DNA from: Sclerotiophoma versabilis
Lineage: Eukaryota > Ascomycota > Dothideomycetes > Pleosporales > Didymellaceae
Reading direction: 5' to 3'
NCBI GenBank assembly: GCA_012274445.1
Contig: JAAROD010000015.1
Coordinates: 3,100,001 to 3,164,000 of the forward strand
Length of the DNA: 64,000 nucleotides
Shown: positions 46,835 to 57,288 of the stretch, piece after piece
Position numbering within the stretch: position 1 is the first letter of the stretch
Layout of the letters: every line of letters starts with the position of its first letter
Notes under the pieces: model-generated
Told to the model about the DNA's origin: nothing
What the model saw: only the letters and a program-made list of their open reading frames with translations
The model's database searches: none
Translations under genes and position numbers: made by a program

Positions 46835-48523
46835 CTACAAAGTGCCCAGTGGATACTCAGAGCTTATGTTATCCTTGTCTGGCACAACCACCGGTACACT
46901 TTCGTATCGCGGTACCTCCACAACCTCCTTCGCCCAGATCGGCGGCCTCCTGATTTTCGTCAACTGCTCAATCGCATACCCGATACTCAACAACTTCTGT
47001 TCTTCCCATGGTCTACCTAAAATCTCCATGCCAATTGGCACACCGATCGGTGCAGCCTCGCTCGGATCGCTGAACCCTGCAGGAATTGTTACAACAGGAA
47101 GGCCTGTAAGTGCTGCTAAAATGCCATTGCGACCACTCTGCGATGGAGACCCAATCTTCACAACCAGGTTCTTTTGCTCGGGATAGATGATTGCGTCCAG
47201 GTTGTTTGCGGTAAAGGTTTGTTGCAATGCAAGAGTCAGATTGCGGATGCCGTTCTGACGATGAATGTACGTCTCGTTGCTTGTTGAGGAAATCAGTGCG
47301 GTGTTTACATACTCGTATTGGGATGGCAGGACGACGAACTCGCCACCAAACCCATTCACTGCCTTGCGCGAGTATAATTCGTTGAGAGTGTTGGGATGTT
47401 CACCGGAAAGCGATGGACGCTGCAAATACTCGTCCATCAATTCGCGGTACTCGTAGCGCTGAACATCGAGAGCAGCCTGGATGGATGTTACGTTGTATAT
47501 CGCCTCATCGATTGGAATCAAACTGACATCCTCCGCCTTCAGCCTGGTCATCAACGCATCCATTGCAGTGTTGACCGGGGTAACTTCCGCTGATTCAGAG
47601 CGGCTAAAGAAGCCATTCAGGACGCCAATCCGAAGGCCTCGGAGTTTTACGGCCGGTAGTGATACAGTGTAGTCAATGTTTCGATTCAGCGAAGGGACCA
47701 GTGCTGTGGCGTTATCCTTTGCATCAAAGCCGGTAGAAGCCATGACCGTTAGGGCTATGGCAACATCCTTGATTGATCTCGCAATGGGGCCAATGGCATC
47801 GTGAGTATACGATATTGGTATGATACCCGTACGTGTAATGAGACCTCTAGTCGGTCGGATGCTGCATAATGAGTTTGCTGATGCAGGACTTCGTAGCGAA
47901 TTAACAGTATCTGTACCTGTGCCGAAGACGCTGAAAGAGGACGCGACCGCGGCTCCTGTGCCCCCGGAGCTTCCTCCAGGAGTGCGCGTTGCATCATACG
48001 GGTTGATGGTTTGTCCACCCAAGGAGGATACACTGATCCCTTCTAACGCAAGTTCGTGCAGATTGGTCTTGCCCAGGATGACAGCCCCAGCACTCTTCAG
48101 TGCCGCCACGCTAGGCGCATCTTCAGTTGGCTGTGACTTTGCAAGTGCTAGACTGGCTCCCGTTGTTGGCATTTCGGCAGTATCGTAGTTGTCTTTCAGC
48201 AGCACAGGGATGCAGAAAAGAGGCCCGGTTGCATTCCCTACCGAAAGCTGCTCATCGAAAGCATCCGCAACATTCAACGCATTGGGATTCAGGGTGATAA
48301 TGGCGTTCGTCCGGTTGTTGTGAGCCTCGATACGGGCAATGAACGCTGAGACGACCTCTCGACATGTCGACAGTCCCGTGTAGAGCGCATTGTGAACGGA
48401 GTCGATCGTTGCCTCGCGAGCATCAAAAGGCATTGTGGTCGTTGTTATTGTTGTTATTGTTGTTGCCGCCGCCAACGTTTGACTGCAGATTGCGGCAACG
48501 ACCAGTTTTTGGATCGATACCAT
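46835..48523 (-). CDS. Secreted amidase (amidase-signature family)
   Basis: Hydrolyses an unidentified amide; secreted (signal peptide MVSIQKLVVAAICSQTLAAA). Intronless, 562 residues. The Ser-cisSer-Lys triad is recognisable by position: Lys110 in PVLLKDNYDT, cis-Ser185 in GGSSGGTGAA and nucleophile Ser209 in GTDTVNSLRSPAS. The spacing (75 and 24) equals that of FAAH-type enzymes. The usual GG or DG before the nucleophilic serine is VN here, an uncommon variant. Several predicted N-glycosylation sites (NRT, NAT, NVT, NET) fit secretion. Just after the signal peptide is a Thr/Ile run (TTITTITTTT) encoded by an ACA/ACG/ATA repeat. The substrate may be an aliphatic or plant-derived amide. Confidence 0.9.
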   Translation of the reverse strand: MVSIQKLVVAAICSQTLAAATTITTITTTTMPFDAREATIDSVHNALYTGLSTCREVVSAFIARIEAHNNRTNAIITLNPNALNVADAFDEQLSVGNATGPLFCIPVLLKDNYDTAEMPTTGASLALAKSQPTEDAPSVAALKSAGAVILGKTNLHELALEGISVSSLGGQTINPYDATRTPGGSSGGTGAAVASSFSVFGTGTDTVNSLRSPASANSLCSIRPTRGLITRTGIIPISYTHDAIGPIARSIKDVAIALTVMASTGFDAKDNATALVPSLNRNIDYTVSLPAVKLRGLRIGVLNGFFSRSESAEVTPVNTAMDALMTRLKAEDVSLIPIDEAIYNVTSIQAALDVQRYEYRELMDEYLQRPSLSGEHPNTLNELYSRKAVNGFGGEFVVLPSQYEYVNTALISSTSNETYIHRQNGIRNLTLALQQTFTANNLDAIIYPEQKNLVVKIGSPSQSGRNGILAALTGLPVVTIPAGFSDPSEAAPIGVPIGMEILGRPWEEQKLLSIGYAIEQLTKIRRPPIWAKEVVEVPRYESVPVVVPDKDNISSEYPLGTL

Positions 48524-50966
48524 GCTGGAAGACTGATTTCAGCAACTGTTTGGAGAGGTGGATACAAGCCATTACCACTCCCGCAGCATCAAGTTGGTTT
48601 ATATCGTCCGGGCTTCCAATCGTCCCTCGAGCTTCGAACCCACGTTAGACCCCACCGATTCTCTGACCTGTGCTTGGCTCTCGGGATGTATCGCGGTACA
48701 CGCATCCGATCAAGTTCAGTCAGCGATGTTGATAATGCCTATAGCACTTGCGAGCTTATCGTATGGCATTGCAAAGATACCGATAATCGGAGCGCAATGA
48801 CGTAGTGCAGCTAAGGTTAGCACCTGCCTAATACATGCACTCTTAGCGAAGTTGCTTGATCCAGTACACGCTACGCTGTAGCTCAAGGAGGGTGAACATG
48901 TAGAACAGAAAGCAGTATTCAAGTCAGTGCATGCGTGATTTCTAGGTTGTAGAATTCGTGCAGGTGTTTAGAGAGCCTAAGGTTCCCATACAAAACAATA
49001 AGATCATCTTGGAGTGCAAAATAGGCACACTCAAGGTTGATGTAATTGAGCGTAGGAATGTCCGATATTTGCATAGGAACCATGAGCTGGTGTGCGGCCT
49101 TGGATTGCCCGCGGGACGGACAACTTTCTGCAGGTCATAGCATGCACACCGATTGTTGTGCTATGACAACCCTCGCTCCAGGAAAATCAACACCCTGCGA
49201 TGCTGGCTGACTTGACGATCCGCATAGTCCGTGAGCTGGTCGGTCAACAATTCGATCGAAAGGTGAAGCCGTGCATGGCAAGGAAAGCTTGCTGAATGAC
49301 CAGAGGCTGGCGCTGAGCACGATGCATTATTTCATGATGCGCGTTCCGGAATGGACATTTTAGGATCGTTCGCATGAAGATCCGGAGATTGATAGGGATC
49401 CAGAAGAGCAGCTGTTGTTGTCAGCGCCTATCCATGCAACGATAAGGAATCGACCTTCGTGCGCACTCACTTGTCATGCAGGCGAACCTTCCCTTGCTGA
49501 CAACGTGTATTCTCAGGAAATTAAAGGTATGTAGATTGGAAATTTGCTACACATCGAGTCTGTTTGCAATGTTGAGAAAGGTATCGTGTTCGATGCTCGC
49601 TGTGTTTGGCGCGAATCGATGGTGTTGTCCGCCAAGTCTAGCGCTCTTCTTCCGGAGCCTCACCAGAACCTCGACATCACACTCCAGAAACTCCACCATC
49701 TTCACAAGATCCACTTCAGCACCTCTCCGCGCCATGAGCCACACTTCGCGTAATATCACAGACCGGACCTTGGCCTGCCCGAATGCCAAAACTTCCCCAG
49801 ATCTTGCTCCATTGGTTGACTGCACGCTTGTGAAACCTGCGATGTGGCACCAAACCAAACTCTCTTCCCAACTCGGCACCACGAAACTCAAACCCACACA
49901 TAACCGCGGTGGGTCGTGCATCACCGTCTGCAAACGTGGACCTGGACTAGTCACTTCGGATGTATCGCGTTCGTTGAGCCATGGGCTTGCTTGCTCATGA
50001 GTGTTCTATCGTACAGATGGGGCAGCCACAGCGTGGAAGACAGCTACATGACATGCGAAATTTGTTGTTGTCGATGGAAATCGCTTTTTGTTGACCCTGT
50101 ATGCTCTGGGTTTATGGCCATCCCGGCTTTTGAGACGGCTTCGTCCGTTTCTTACGGTCGCTGTCCTTCGACCTTGTTCGAACTCTCACCGGTTGAACAT
50201 TGCTGGCATCACACTCGCATTGCTATGTTTGCCGACACAGCCTCGTTCAGTTTCACTAGCCTCAGGGATCGACCAATCTGCCTGCCAAGCTTTACACTAT
50301 GAGACGGCCTGAAGCTTAGGCACGACCAAAGATGGAGCTAGGCGTCGACCAAGCGCACCGGATCTGCAGCCTGCACGTGTTTACACTCCGGGTACTGTTG
50401 CTGCTGCTTGGTTTCGAACAATGATTATTCCACAAGGATACAACCAATACCCTATGCTTCACTGTCTCACATTACCTCGAGATTGACGCTCATAGGTTCC
50501 TCATTTGGTACCAGACTTGGCTGGCCTGGTGCATCCTGGCGTAAAAATATGTCGACCCACTGAAACAGGTGAACATAGGTCTCCTCCGATCTATTGTTAC
50601 CTCATCTACGTTTCGTGGGTCGGTCAAACTTCCGGCAGAGTCTCTTCTCGTGCCTCACTGTCCACGGCGAAACCTTTTGTCGACCTCTTCTTACGTCTTG
50701 GCCAAAACTTCAGCGCCTCACCAGGCCCGGACTACCCGTGGCCGATGCGACTTGACGGGCTGTCGGAGGAAAGTCTACAATGGGCCATACCTCGCACTCA
50801 AGTATAAAACAAGGCAAGCCCGCGACTGGAAGAAGAACATCAGCACTCAGGTTCCCAACCCAGCTTCTACAGTAATCACTACTTCGCTTCCATTCTTCTA
50901 ATAACTCTTCTACTCTATTCACTTAATCACCTTATCTGACCGGTTCAGACTATATCCACAATCAAA
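48524..50966. promoter_or_regulatory. 2.4 kb intergenic region, amidase / Egh16-like promoters
   Basis: Divergent space between the amidase and the Egh16-like gene. Frames on both strands around 49476-50000 are similar in length and lack motifs, so I call none. The right end has a TATA box (50803) and a pyrimidine-rich leader. Confidence 0.45.
50803..50809 (+). promoter_or_regulatory. TATA box for the Egh16-like gene
   Basis: TATAAAA, about 160 nt upstream of the start codon and followed by a pyrimidine-rich leader. This is a strong-promoter layout that suits a highly expressed secreted protein. Confidence 0.6.
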
Positions 50967-51848
50967 ATGTACTTCACCAAGTCCTCCGTTGTTGCCTTCA
51001 GCCTTTTGGCTTCCTCTACTCTCGTGGCTGGCCACGGTGCTATCATCAAGGCCACTGGTGATGCCGGCGGTGCTGGATCAGCCATCGGTGTTGTCCCCAC
51101 CACTCCTCGTGATGGCACCAACCGCAACCCCTTCCAGCAGGACTCCACCCGCTTCCGTGGTGATTCCGCAGCCACCTGCGGTGAGACCCTCGGCGGAGGT
51201 GCCAACGATGTCCAGGCTGGTACCGCTCAGGTCATGTCGCTCAACGGCGCCACTCTTCCCCAGGTCACCGCTGGCGGTGCTCTCATGATGACCGTCCACC
51301 AGGTCAACTCCGACGGTGCTGGTCCTTACAAGTGTATGATCGACGCTTCCGGTACTGGTACCAACTGGGTGCCCATGACCGTCACCCAGAACCTTCAGGG
51401 TAACGCCCGTGGCCGCAACGGAGACACTCAGATGCAGGATCTTCCCCTCAACGTCCAGATTGACGCTGCCCAGACCTGCACTGGTACCGTTGCCGGACAG
51501 AGCAACGTCTGCATGGTCCGCTGCGAGAACCCCGCTCGTGCTGGACCCTTCGGTGGCTGTGTTCCTGTCCAGATGGCTGGCGCCGCCGCCGCCGCCGCTC
51601 CTGCTGCCGGTGGTGCTGCCGCCCCTGCTGCCGCCCCTGCTGCCGCTCCCGCTGCCGGTGCTGCCGCTCCTGCTGCCAGTGGTGCCGCTGCCGCTCCTGC
51701 TGCTGCTGCTGCTCCTGCTGCCGGTGCTGCCGGTGCTGCTACCGGTGCTAGCACCAGCTCTTCCCCTGCCCAGCGCCGCAAGAACTCTCCTGCTCTCACC
51801 AACGACGACCAGGAGGAGGAGGTCGACCTTCTCGAGGACGAGTACTAA
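50967..51848 (+). CDS. Egh16-like secreted virulence-factor family protein
   Basis: Intronless, 293 residues. The signal peptide (residues 1-22) ends ...STLVAG, leaving His-Gly at the mature N-terminus (HGAIIKATGDAGG). The central domain matches the Egh16/GAS1/CAS1 family, whose members are expressed in appressoria or during infection in some fungi: NPFQQDSTRFR, CGETLGGGAND, VHQVNSDGAGPYKCMID, and a final cysteine segment NVCMVRCENPARAGPFGGC. The cysteines are evenly placed for disulfides. After residue 205 comes an Ala/Pro/Gly low-complexity tail from imperfect GCTGCC/CCTGCT repeats, then a short acidic C-terminus (DQEEEVDLLEDEY). A role in virulence here is only inference; saprotrophs also carry this family. 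Confidence 0.9.
   Translation: MYFTKSSVVAFSLLASSTLVAGHGAIIKATGDAGGAGSAIGVVPTTPRDGTNRNPFQQDSTRFRGDSAATCGETLGGGANDVQAGTAQVMSLNGATLPQVTAGGALMMTVHQVNSDGAGPYKCMIDASGTGTNWVPMTVTQNLQGNARGRNGDTQMQDLPLNVQIDAAQTCTGTVAGQSNVCMVRCENPARAGPFGGCVPVQMAGAAAAAAPAAGGAAAPAAAPAAAPAAGAAAPAASGAAAAPAAAAAPAAGAAGAATGASTSSSPAQRRKNSPALTNDDQEEEVDLLEDEY
51590..51750 (+). repeat. GCTGCC/CCTGCT coding repeat (Ala/Pro tail)
   Basis: Imperfect alternation of GCTGCC, CCTGCT and GCCGGT units inside the Egh16-like gene. It encodes the Ala/Pro/Gly-rich tail. The antisense strand is also open, a by-product of the repeat. Confidence 0.75.
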
Positions 51849-53085
51849 GCTCGCTGGCTATTCCGAGCTCCAGCTTCGATGAAAACGATACAGTGAACAC
51901 GATACAAGCAAATAGATGGTGGAATTCTTTACGAGTAGTGCGTATATCATGCAATTCCTTATTAGTATAAGGGGATAAGTGGTGGAGTGCGATGGAGTCC
52001 TGCTGGTCTGCGACCAGAGGATAAGATCATGTATGAGGTAGTAGTAGATGGTAGTGGGAGTGGTTGCGTAGAGCCTGGATTGGGAACCCGGTCTGTTATG
52101 CTCCTTGGTAATGGTCATGTAGTATTTTATAAATTGGTGTTCTGTATCTTCTTCTCACCCATGCATGTGTGACCTTTGCAACTCGCACCATCGGCCACGA
52201 AAAAAAGAAAGCAAAAAGAAAACTCCATGTGCAGCTTCAGGAATGTTTCTGAACAGCTTGAGATGCGAGGTGTAGTCGGGCTAAGCTTTGATGTGCATGG
52301 TGTGGCTGAAGCCTGATCTGAGGTCTGGGTGTGACCGTAATTGGTTTCAGGCCGTTTCAGGCCGGTCTCCGAACCCGTTGCCCAGACCAATGGAAGTCGC
52401 AAGATCCTCCGGAAACAGTCTTCGCGGGCTCAGTGCTGCAAATACCAGCCACTTCTGCGGCTAGGACTCAATGCGAAGGCAGTTGGGGAGAATGTAAGAT
52501 CCTTAGCCCCTGGGAACCAAACTCGATGCAGAACATACCAACTAGTATACTACACATTGAGATTGCTGAGTGTGTCCAGGTCATCGGTCGGTTAAAGAAG
52601 CCCAGTGAACAGCTATTAGAACACGGGTAGAATAGTGGGCGTGTGGAGGAATTTGGAAGGGAATCCTCTTCGTCTCTTGTCGCTTGAATTTTGCTAGACG
52701 CTTTGTGATTGCACAGATCCCCAGATGCCATCTGAACTACAAGTCTGCCTGCACATGTGCCACTCTACCTGGACATCTGAGTTACTCGTGCTCTGTTCGC
52801 TGTACGAATTTGTCGGAAAGGCCGTTGTACTTTATCGACTCAACGAACCAAATGTTACGGGGACATGTCTACCAAGGCTTTTTTTTTCCAAGCAGACATT
52901 ATCTCTCAGGTCTGGGATTGATGCATTTACAACTGGGTCTACATTTAGTCTCTTCTAGTGCAATCTCTGTGTATTTTCAAAATCTCCGATGCTCTGCAAG
53001 CACCTTTCAAGAATCCTCAGGCTGGCAAACGGCAGGCCTCAGTTGCGCACGCTCACTTCTTCGCCGGCACAAAGCTCTCCCTTAC
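51849..53085. other. 1.2 kb intergenic region
   Basis: Three-prime flank of the Egh16-like gene and the space before the broken minus-strand locus. Frames present are short and motif-free. Confidence 0.5.
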
Positions 53086-54093
53086 TCACAGGAACCACTT
53101 GTTCAAGCACACTACTATGGAGCGATAGATGACTGAATCGATGTCATGTTTAGGATGAGGTCTGTGGATGGCAATTCTTCCGCCACCGCGATACTCAGAG
53201 ACGACCTCAGAGCTACCATTGTTCTTGGACGTGAATCTAGCGTTAGTCATGGAGTCTAAGAACTCATCCCAATGAGTTCGCTTAGAACGCTCTTCCGCAC
53301 CCTCAGGGAAGAGGGGGAGGAGAGTAGCGAATGAACGCTTTGAAAGCTGGATGACATCCTGGTGAATGGTGCATTCATCGACGACTGCTTCAACTCTGCC
53401 CAAATTGCCGTTTTGTGGAGCGCCTCGGGTATTGACCTTGACTCTGGAATGAGTCCATATCGAGGATTTGGTGATATGACCGTTGGTGGGTAGAGGCAGA
53501 AAGGTTCTCAAGCCTGTGTTGACGTTATTCGAGCTTAGAGCCTCAGCGTGTTTTGCTATCAAGCGAGCCCGATACTCTGATTGCTTCCAATGAAGTACTG
53601 ACTGCATTGGGAACTCATGATCTCCATTCTTGAAGGGCCAACTTCTTGTATGCGTTATCGTCGATGTTGGAAACATCTTGCCAGAGTGCCTGGAAGCGGT
53701 TGTATATGTATCGTCATTGAAGCCATTTGAGGTTGCGCTGCCCGCTTGGAGGCGGCGTTGACTTGAACACGCGGAGTTTGCTGGCCGTACTGTTAGGCTT
53801 GAGATCCTCAAGCTTGGGAGTATCCGGACCCACAGTACCAAGGTCGAGGTGTATGCGCCATACTAGACGCTTTTCATTGCATAGGCAATCTTTGTAGTGC
53901 GTGGAGAGCGACTGGGTCGATGCGCGCGTAACGCCGAAAGAAGCACCAACAAGGTTGCAACGTCTGTCAGTTTTTCATAAAGTATCTCATCCAAGCGCAA
54001 GCACTCTGACTTAGGAGATGACTCGAGATAGTCATCAAGCATGGTGAATGTCATGGCGTAAGTGAGATGACGCATCTGGCTTTCTGGGTCCAT
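53086..54093 (-). pseudogene. Broken gene with HicA-like C-terminal domain
   Basis: A minus-strand frame of 251 codons (53841-53086) has no usable ATG at its beginning. An in-frame TAG (53863-53865) separates it from an upstream piece (54093-53866) that does start with ATG and reads in the same phase. The C-terminal 70 residues have a recognisable pattern: WDEFLDSM, a short turn, a Gly-Ser-Ser site, then GGGRIAIHRPHP and a helix ending near the stop. That order (Trp-x-x-Phe helix, GS strand, His-x-Pro-His, C-terminal helix) recurs in many fungal proteins of unknown function and resembles the small HicA/dsRBD-like fold. The final helix looks cut short. I infer a decayed or partial gene. No activity is claimed, and the fold is a resemblance seen by eye. 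Confidence 0.4.
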
Positions 54094-55201
54094 ACTGCCT
54101 CCTTAAACGTAACCGTTTGAGTCCGGAAAGCACAATGTAGTCATCAAAGAGGTGCTGAGATCCTGGTCGTGCGTGGAGAATCACATCAAACTGCTTGACT
54201 CGACGGTCGATGTATCTCGTAGGTATACCCAGAGAGGATGGTAGCCGCTTCGATATTCGACAGAACTTTCCCTGTAGCGCCATCAGAGGAAGCCCTGTGC
54301 GTCGAGTGTAAGGTAGGAGTGTCCACACTCAGCGCATGTGCAAGGTGGAAGACTCTTAGGCGTAGTGCCCCTAATGAGGCCGCCGACACCTGGTTGTGTT
54401 GCAAGCTTACGCAGCTTGTCATGGGTGAAACCCAAACGAGCGTGTTCGACTGCCTGCATATCTGGTGGTTTCGGTGTTCGAGCGGCGTGGGCAAAGCCTG
54501 CACGCAAGTCCAGGTTATAGATGTAAAGCTTCGCTTGAAGTTAGAGTTGAGAGTCGAAGAACGGTTTTCTCAGTACGCGGCCGGCGCCAAGTGAGCGATA
54601 AGCGGGGTTGAGGTGAAGGTGAAGTCGCATGATGCAACAGCAGCTCTACGGAAAGAACAAGCTTGCCCTTCTGCGACTGGTCCTGGCGATGCGTGGGTGA
54701 AACATTGCTCGACAACCATCTAGGCATAACGATCTAAGGTTGACTTGAATTACCTTTGTTTGTTTTATACCGCGTGGTTCTCTCACTGAATGGCTTCTAC
54801 GACAACAGATGTGTTCGTCGCTCGATCGATATCAGGCGTGAAAGGAGTGTTTGCAATATCATGCCACACCCTGATGGATCTCGAGCGGTGGCATGTGTTG
54901 ATTTGGAGCTCATTAACAGTGCTTCTGATTGTTCATCTGGGACTGGGTGCTGAACGTAAGACTGTGCAGCGTGACTGCAGTAAGATATAACCAGATGCTA
55001 GACAATGCCATTTAGGCGTGTGTCGCTGCTTCCTCAAAGCAATCCCTTCTATTTGTGGCATGTGAGGCTGATTTGCAGCTGATCTGGAAGTGACGACCCG
55101 GGGCTCATCAACCACACGTCTGATTGTTTTGTCTATCCAAGGCTGAGGCCATATAATGGCATGCCCTGAGGTTTTCCAATGCTGAGATGGTCTTCCTAGC
55201 C
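54094..55201. other. Spacer with possible relic sequence
   Basis: About 1.1 kb upstream of the broken locus and next to the SurE 3' end. A frame at 54283-54507 has a RLGFTHDKLRKL segment and cysteines that loosely recall the GAG-pre-integrase region of Copia retrotransposons, but this is too weak to call. Confidence 0.3.
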
Positions 55202-56340
55202 TTATGCCACGGCGCTCTTCACATCTGCCGTACTCTCTTGCCCGGTCCCCAGCGTAATCTCCCCCTTGAACTTATCCGCCGTTACGTGCATGAAGTTCGC
55301 CCTCAACGGTGTCACACTTGTATATCCCTGCGCAACCGCCCATCCGTCGTTCCCTGGCTCGCTGTTTTCCACGCTCTCATAGACATCCTTGAACTGCGGC
55401 GCCCACTTGAAGTGCTTGTGGGCGTACCTCATGTGCGGCTGGCCACTGGGTGTCGCTGTGCCGCTCCCCGCCTTACTCTCCGGCAACAGGTCGTTGTTCG
55501 AGCGCAACTCCTTCTTGCCGAGCTTCTCCTCCTGCTTCCGGATCTGGCTCTCAATGTCTGAGGGCGAATCGTCCGCTTCAGAGGGCACTTCCACGACCTG
55601 GAAACACGAGCCTGACTTCCAGCTGTTCTGCAGCATATTCGTCCACAGGATCTTCCTTGCTCCAACGCCTTCTACCAGCGGCACGTTCACCGTGTACAGG
55701 TGGGTGTTCTCGTCCCAGTTGTCATGCAGGTGCTGGATCAGCTTGGCGCTCAGGTCTGAGGCGGCGCTGATGATGGCGGCGTCGTGGTTGCGGTCGAAGA
55801 AGGCGTAGGACAGGGCGATAGACTTGGCGCCGCAGACAGCAGCCTCCATGGCGCCGCCAATGGTGCCGGACGACAGCGAGAAGACGGCGGTGCTGTTGCG
55901 GCCGTAGTTGGGGCCACTCACAACCAGGTCAATGGGCCCGCGGGAGTCGAAGTAGTGGAACAAGCCAATCTGGGCGCACGAGGCGGGGGTCGAGTCGACG
56001 AGGATCCATTCTTCCTCGCCCGAGTCGGGCGGCAGGGGCGTGGTGTGGGTGGAGCCGTGGTTGGTGAGGCGGCCCTCGCTCGTCGTCTGCAGCGGGGCGG
56101 GGCGGTAGTAGGTGGGCTTTATGGCCTTGCCGACGAGATGAGCCTTGCCGATCCAGGAGCGCTGCGTGTGCGGGAGGACGACGCTGACCGTGTGGCCGTA
56201 GCGCTGCAGTGTCGAGACGAGCGAGTGCACGTAGGGCGACGACTGGTCCGAGGGCGGGCCGTCGTCGTTGGTCACCTGCCGCTGTCAGCAGTGTCGTGGG
56301 CTGGCTATACTGCACGCCGGGCGCCTACGAGGATGTGCAT
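55202..56340 (-). CDS. SurE-type 5'/3'-nucleotidase (acid phosphatase)
   Basis: Metal-dependent survival-protein SurE family phosphatase; family members act on nucleoside monophosphates, and a yeast acid phosphatase (Yarrowia PHO2) belongs to the family. Two exons: a 12-nt first coding exon (56340-56329, MHIL) and 56275-55202, with a 53-nt GTAGGC...CAG intron; 361 residues in total. The intron junction restores the family's opening ILVTNDDGPP, with the metal-binding Asp pair. Further motifs are VSGPNYGRNS (metal-binding Asn), SSGTIGGAMEAA and the final GYTSVTPLRANF. There is an inserted Glu/Lys-rich linker of about 40 residues. The tubulin-tyrosine-ligase domain fused in yeast PBY1 is absent. 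The 947-nt divergent region to the SDR gene may contain both promoters. Confidence 0.92.
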
Positions 56341-57288
56341 CTTGGACTCTGGCGCGTTGCTTCGTGCAATTGGTGTTGTGGAGACTCGCAGTGGGAGAGG
56401 AGCGCTGCGGGAGCGGTGGAGGGGCAGCTGGGGAGCGGTGACGTGCTGTGCAGTTCCGGTCGGAGCGACTCTCCAACTGTGCGCTGCCAGCTGTTCACAC
56501 GCCCCGTCGCCATCACCGCCGCCCGTCGCTCCTACTCTGCTCCTGCATTGCTGGCCTGCTGGTTGGCCTGGCAGGCTGAAAGTCGTAGCCGGACGGCAGT
56601 GCCTGCGTGTCGGACGCCGTCCCGCGCCTGGACGCTGCTGATAGCTTCGAGCGCCAACAATCTCTCCACGGGGCTTAGGAGATCAACAACAATCTCGCGT
56701 CATGAGAGGGGCTTGCCTGGCAGCAACTGCACGTGACGAGACAGCCGCCTCTCTAAGCAGCGACGCAGAGGCCGAAGAACAGTGCAGTCGGCCCAGTCAC
56801 CCATCTCCTGTCCCAGCACCTCATCGCCGCAGCATCTCCGGCGCCTGCCATGGCCCCTCCTCCGTCCGGCCTCCGCAGCCGGCAGTCGAGCGTGTGCACG
56901 ACATCGTCAAACATGCGGGAGCAAACGGCAGCGGCACGCTTTGCTGGGAACGGCAAGGCGACACATGCTCCGGCGTCACAGTCGAAGAGCCGCAAGTCCT
57001 GAGGCTGCTATTTTCGGATTTGCTGTTCGGGTCCCCGCCCGCCCCCGTGCTGGTGAGGCAGCGCGACTGAGGAACCGAAACATTGGCACCGCAACACCAT
57101 GAACATGAAGAATACATAAGAAACCTGTCTGCTGACATGGACCAACGCCATACACAGCTTACCTGCAACCTAACAATCGGCTTACCACATCCAAGCGCCG
57201 CCTCTCGACCGAGTTGCAGCATTTTTACAACCAGCTAATAGGACTATCACAAACACACCCACGTGACCCTCTCCTTCACACTACCAAA
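56341..57288. promoter_or_regulatory. Divergent promoter region, SurE / SDR
   Basis: About 950 nt separating two divergently transcribed genes. It holds a CACGTG E-box near the SDR start (about 57261) and pyrimidine-rich leader sequence. GC-rich frames on both strands are not supported as genes. Confidence 0.5.

Noticed and set aside
49547..49954. 135-codon minus-strand frame between amidase and Egh16-like genes
   Set aside because: An overlapping plus-strand frame is equally open, neither has motifs, and no TATA or splice evidence supports either.
51428..51802. Ala-rich minus-strand frame antisense to the Egh16-like tail
   Set aside because: Produced by the GC-rich repeat itself; no start context or motif.
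54283..54507. Possible Copia GAG-pre-integrase segment (RLGFTHDKLRKL and cysteines)
   Set aside because: Similarity is short, no integrase or reverse transcriptase motif follows and no LTRs are visible; left as unassigned.
55784..56641. A 285-codon plus-strand frame over the SurE gene
   Set aside because: Antisense, Gly/Arg/Val-rich, without motifs; the minus strand holds the phosphatase.
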